From Prevotellaceae bacterium UBA7017 (lineage in GTDB: Bacteria; Bacteroidota; Bacteroidia; Bacteroidales; Bacteroidaceae), in assembly GCA_002449535.1 (NCBI GenBank), contig DJWZ01000119.1, positions 1 through 15,128 on the forward strand: DNA of 15,128 bases, written 5' to 3'. Positions 13,903 to 15,128 of this stretch are shown here, piece by piece (within the stretch, counting starts at the first letter, position 1; each line of letters begins with the position of its first letter). Made by a program: the position numbers and the translations under genes. The notes under the pieces were generated by a model. The model searched no databases, was not told the origin of the DNA, and saw only the letters and a program-made list of their open reading frames with translations.

Positions 13903-15093
13903 ATGAAAAAAATCGCAATGTTTATCGCAGCAGCTGCAGTAGCAGTTTCTGCAAGCGCACAGCCAAGAACAACTATCACAGCTAACAAGGCTGGTGATAA
14001 CATCTATGTTGGTGTTAACGCTGGCGCTATCACTGGTTTGAAGAATAGTTATGCAAAAACTGATGCTAATGGCAATGTTCAGAAGTATGCATTTAAGACA
14101 TTCACTCCAGAGTTCGGCGTTCGCGTAGGTAAGAACTTTACAACTGTATTCGGACTTGCTATTGATGCTAATATGTACTTCAAGGCTCGTAAGAATGACA
14201 ACTTGTATGCTTACTCAACGACTTTCGTTCAGGGTCTTGACGTTGACCTGCTCGGTACAGCAAACCTGATGAACCTCTTCGCTGGTTACAAAGGACAGCC
14301 ACGCTTCTTTGAAGTTATAGCTCTTGGCGGTTTCGGATGGACACATGCTTTTGGTGGTCAGAGAGCTAACGCTATCAACTCTAAAATTGCTCTTGACTTC
14401 GCTCTCAACCTCGGTGAGAAGAAGGCTTGGCAGGTTTATATTGAGCCAGGTATCACTTACCTTCTTGAGGGTTACAATGGAATGCGTGGTAATGATTTCA
14501 AGTATGATGGCCGCAACGCAGGCTTCAGCTTGAAGGCTGGTGTTAACTACAAGTTCGGTACATCTAACGGTACTCATAACTTCGCTTGTGAGCAGCTTCG
14601 TGACCAGGCTGAGATTGACGCTCTCAATGCAAAAATCAACGCTGCTAAGGCTGACGCTGACGCTGCAAAGGCAGACGCTGCTGCTAAGGCTGCTAAGATT
14701 GCTGAGCTTCAGAAGGCTCTCAACGATTGCATGAACAAGCCAGCTCCAGTAGTAGAGAAGGCTAAGGCAAACCTTCAGCCATCAGTTGTCTTCAAGCAGG
14801 GCAAGTCAGTCGTAGAGCGCAGCCAGGAGGCTAACCTCGAGATGATTGCTAAGTACATGAAGAACAATAAGGACGCAAAGATTAAGATTTCAGGTTATGC
14901 ATCTCCAGAAGGTCCTAAGGAACTGAACCAGAAGCTTTCTGAGAAGCGTGCTGAGGCTTGTAAGAACATCCTCGTTAAGAAGTATAAGATTGCTGCTGAC
15001 CGTCTCCAGACTGAAGGTCTCGGTGCAACAGACAAACTCTTCGATGAGGTTGAGTTCAACCGCGTAGCTCTCTTCAACGACGTTACAAAGTAA
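13903..15093 (+). CDS. OmpA-family outer-membrane protein, second tandem copy
   Basis: The protein has 396 residues with signal peptide MKKIAMFIAAAAVAVSASA. The barrel (about 31-218) is clearly homologous to the first copy but diverged, notably in the loops (for example 46-65 and 190-205). An Ala/Asp/Lys-rich coiled coil (about 228-272) leads to a peptidoglycan-associated domain almost identical to the first copy. Ser334 stands where the canonical Asp would be, and Arg349 is kept. Cys229 (FACEQ) is specific to this copy, where the first has Lys. Together with the shared Cys in NDCMN it could allow inter-subunit disulphides, as reported for Porphyromonas Omp40/41; this is an inference. Codon use is strongly biased (AAG, CTC, GCT, GGT), indicating high expression. 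The window ends 35 bp after the stop, so a terminator cannot be judged. Confidence 0.9.
   Translation: MKKIAMFIAAAAVAVSASAQPRTTITANKAGDNIYVGVNAGAITGLKNSYAKTDANGNVQKYAFKTFTPEFGVRVGKNFTTVFGLAIDANMYFKARKNDNLYAYSTTFVQGLDVDLLGTANLMNLFAGYKGQPRFFEVIALGGFGWTHAFGGQRANAINSKIALDFALNLGEKKAWQVYIEPGITYLLEGYNGMRGNDFKYDGRNAGFSLKAGVNYKFGTSNGTHNFACEQLRDQAEIDALNAKINAAKADADAAKADAAAKAAKIAELQKALNDCMNKPAPVVEKAKANLQPSVVFKQGKSVVERSQEANLEMIAKYMKNNKDAKIKISGYASPEGPKELNQKLSEKRAEACKNILVKKYKIAADRLQTEGLGATDKLFDEVEFNRVALFNDVTK
14915..15093 (+). repeat. Identical 179-bp tract shared by the two OmpA genes, copy 2
   Basis: This is the partner of 13402-13580, with no differences to the stop codon. It encodes most of the peptidoglycan-binding helix and the C-terminus. 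Confidence 0.9.
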
Positions 15094-15128
15094 ATTTAAT
15101 ACTTACTGATAATAAGACTCCTTAAGGT

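Noticed and set aside
1..15128. CRISPR arrays, tRNA/rRNA genes, transposases, phage or defence genes
   Set aside because: I looked for spaced direct repeats, tRNA T-loop patterns, and recognisable transposase, integrase or defence proteins. I found none.

Overview
The window looks like a chromosomal segment from a Bacteroidales bacterium, most likely Prevotella or a close relative. Start sites generally lack strong Shine-Dalgarno sequences. Several promoters fit the Bacteroidetes -33/-7 consensus (TTTG, about 20 bp, TAnnTTTG). The envelope genes are typical of the group: tandem OmpA-family proteins, OprO/P-like porin, Bacteroidetes-style lipoproteins, a YfhO-family protein. I see no phage, IS element, CRISPR array, rRNA or tRNA.

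Layout. (1) Positions 1-359, plus strand: a small remnant whose last ~50 residues resemble the C-terminal end of a Bacteroidetes HU-family DNA-binding protein. (2) Positions 8592 down to 356, minus strand: a seven-gene, probably single operon driven by a good promoter at 8562-8592. Transcription order is: outer-membrane barrel, imelysin (M75) lipoprotein, DUF1111-type di-heme lipoprotein, OprO/P-like porin, small mono-heme cytochrome c lipoprotein, a membrane-anchored protein resembling only the periplasmic part of a CcsBA-type cytochrome c synthase, and a chorismatase/Rid-fold protein. (3) Positions 8593-8917: a non-coding gap with three hairpins, one a likely terminator for the next unit. 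(4) Positions 12203 down to 8918, minus strand: a large YfhO-family membrane protein coupled by ATGA to a FabG-like reductase. (5) Positions 12226-15093, plus strand: two tandem OmpA-family paralogues, each with its own promoter and its own copy of an upstream palindrome. Their 3' ends are identical over 179 bp.

How they may work together. Imelysin plus DUF1111 di-heme protein is a recurrent partnership in bacterial envelope iron-related loci. Here it comes with two outer-membrane barrels, an extra c-type cytochrome, a cytochrome-c-biogenesis-like domain and a chorismate-type enzyme. My reading (inference) is an envelope redox/metal-handling system. The set of parts, especially the stand-alone CcsB-like domain and the chorismatase-like protein, is the most unusual thing in the window. 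The OmpA pair resembles the tandem OmpA-like proteins of Porphyromonas (Pgm6/Pgm7) and probably anchors the outer membrane to peptidoglycan.
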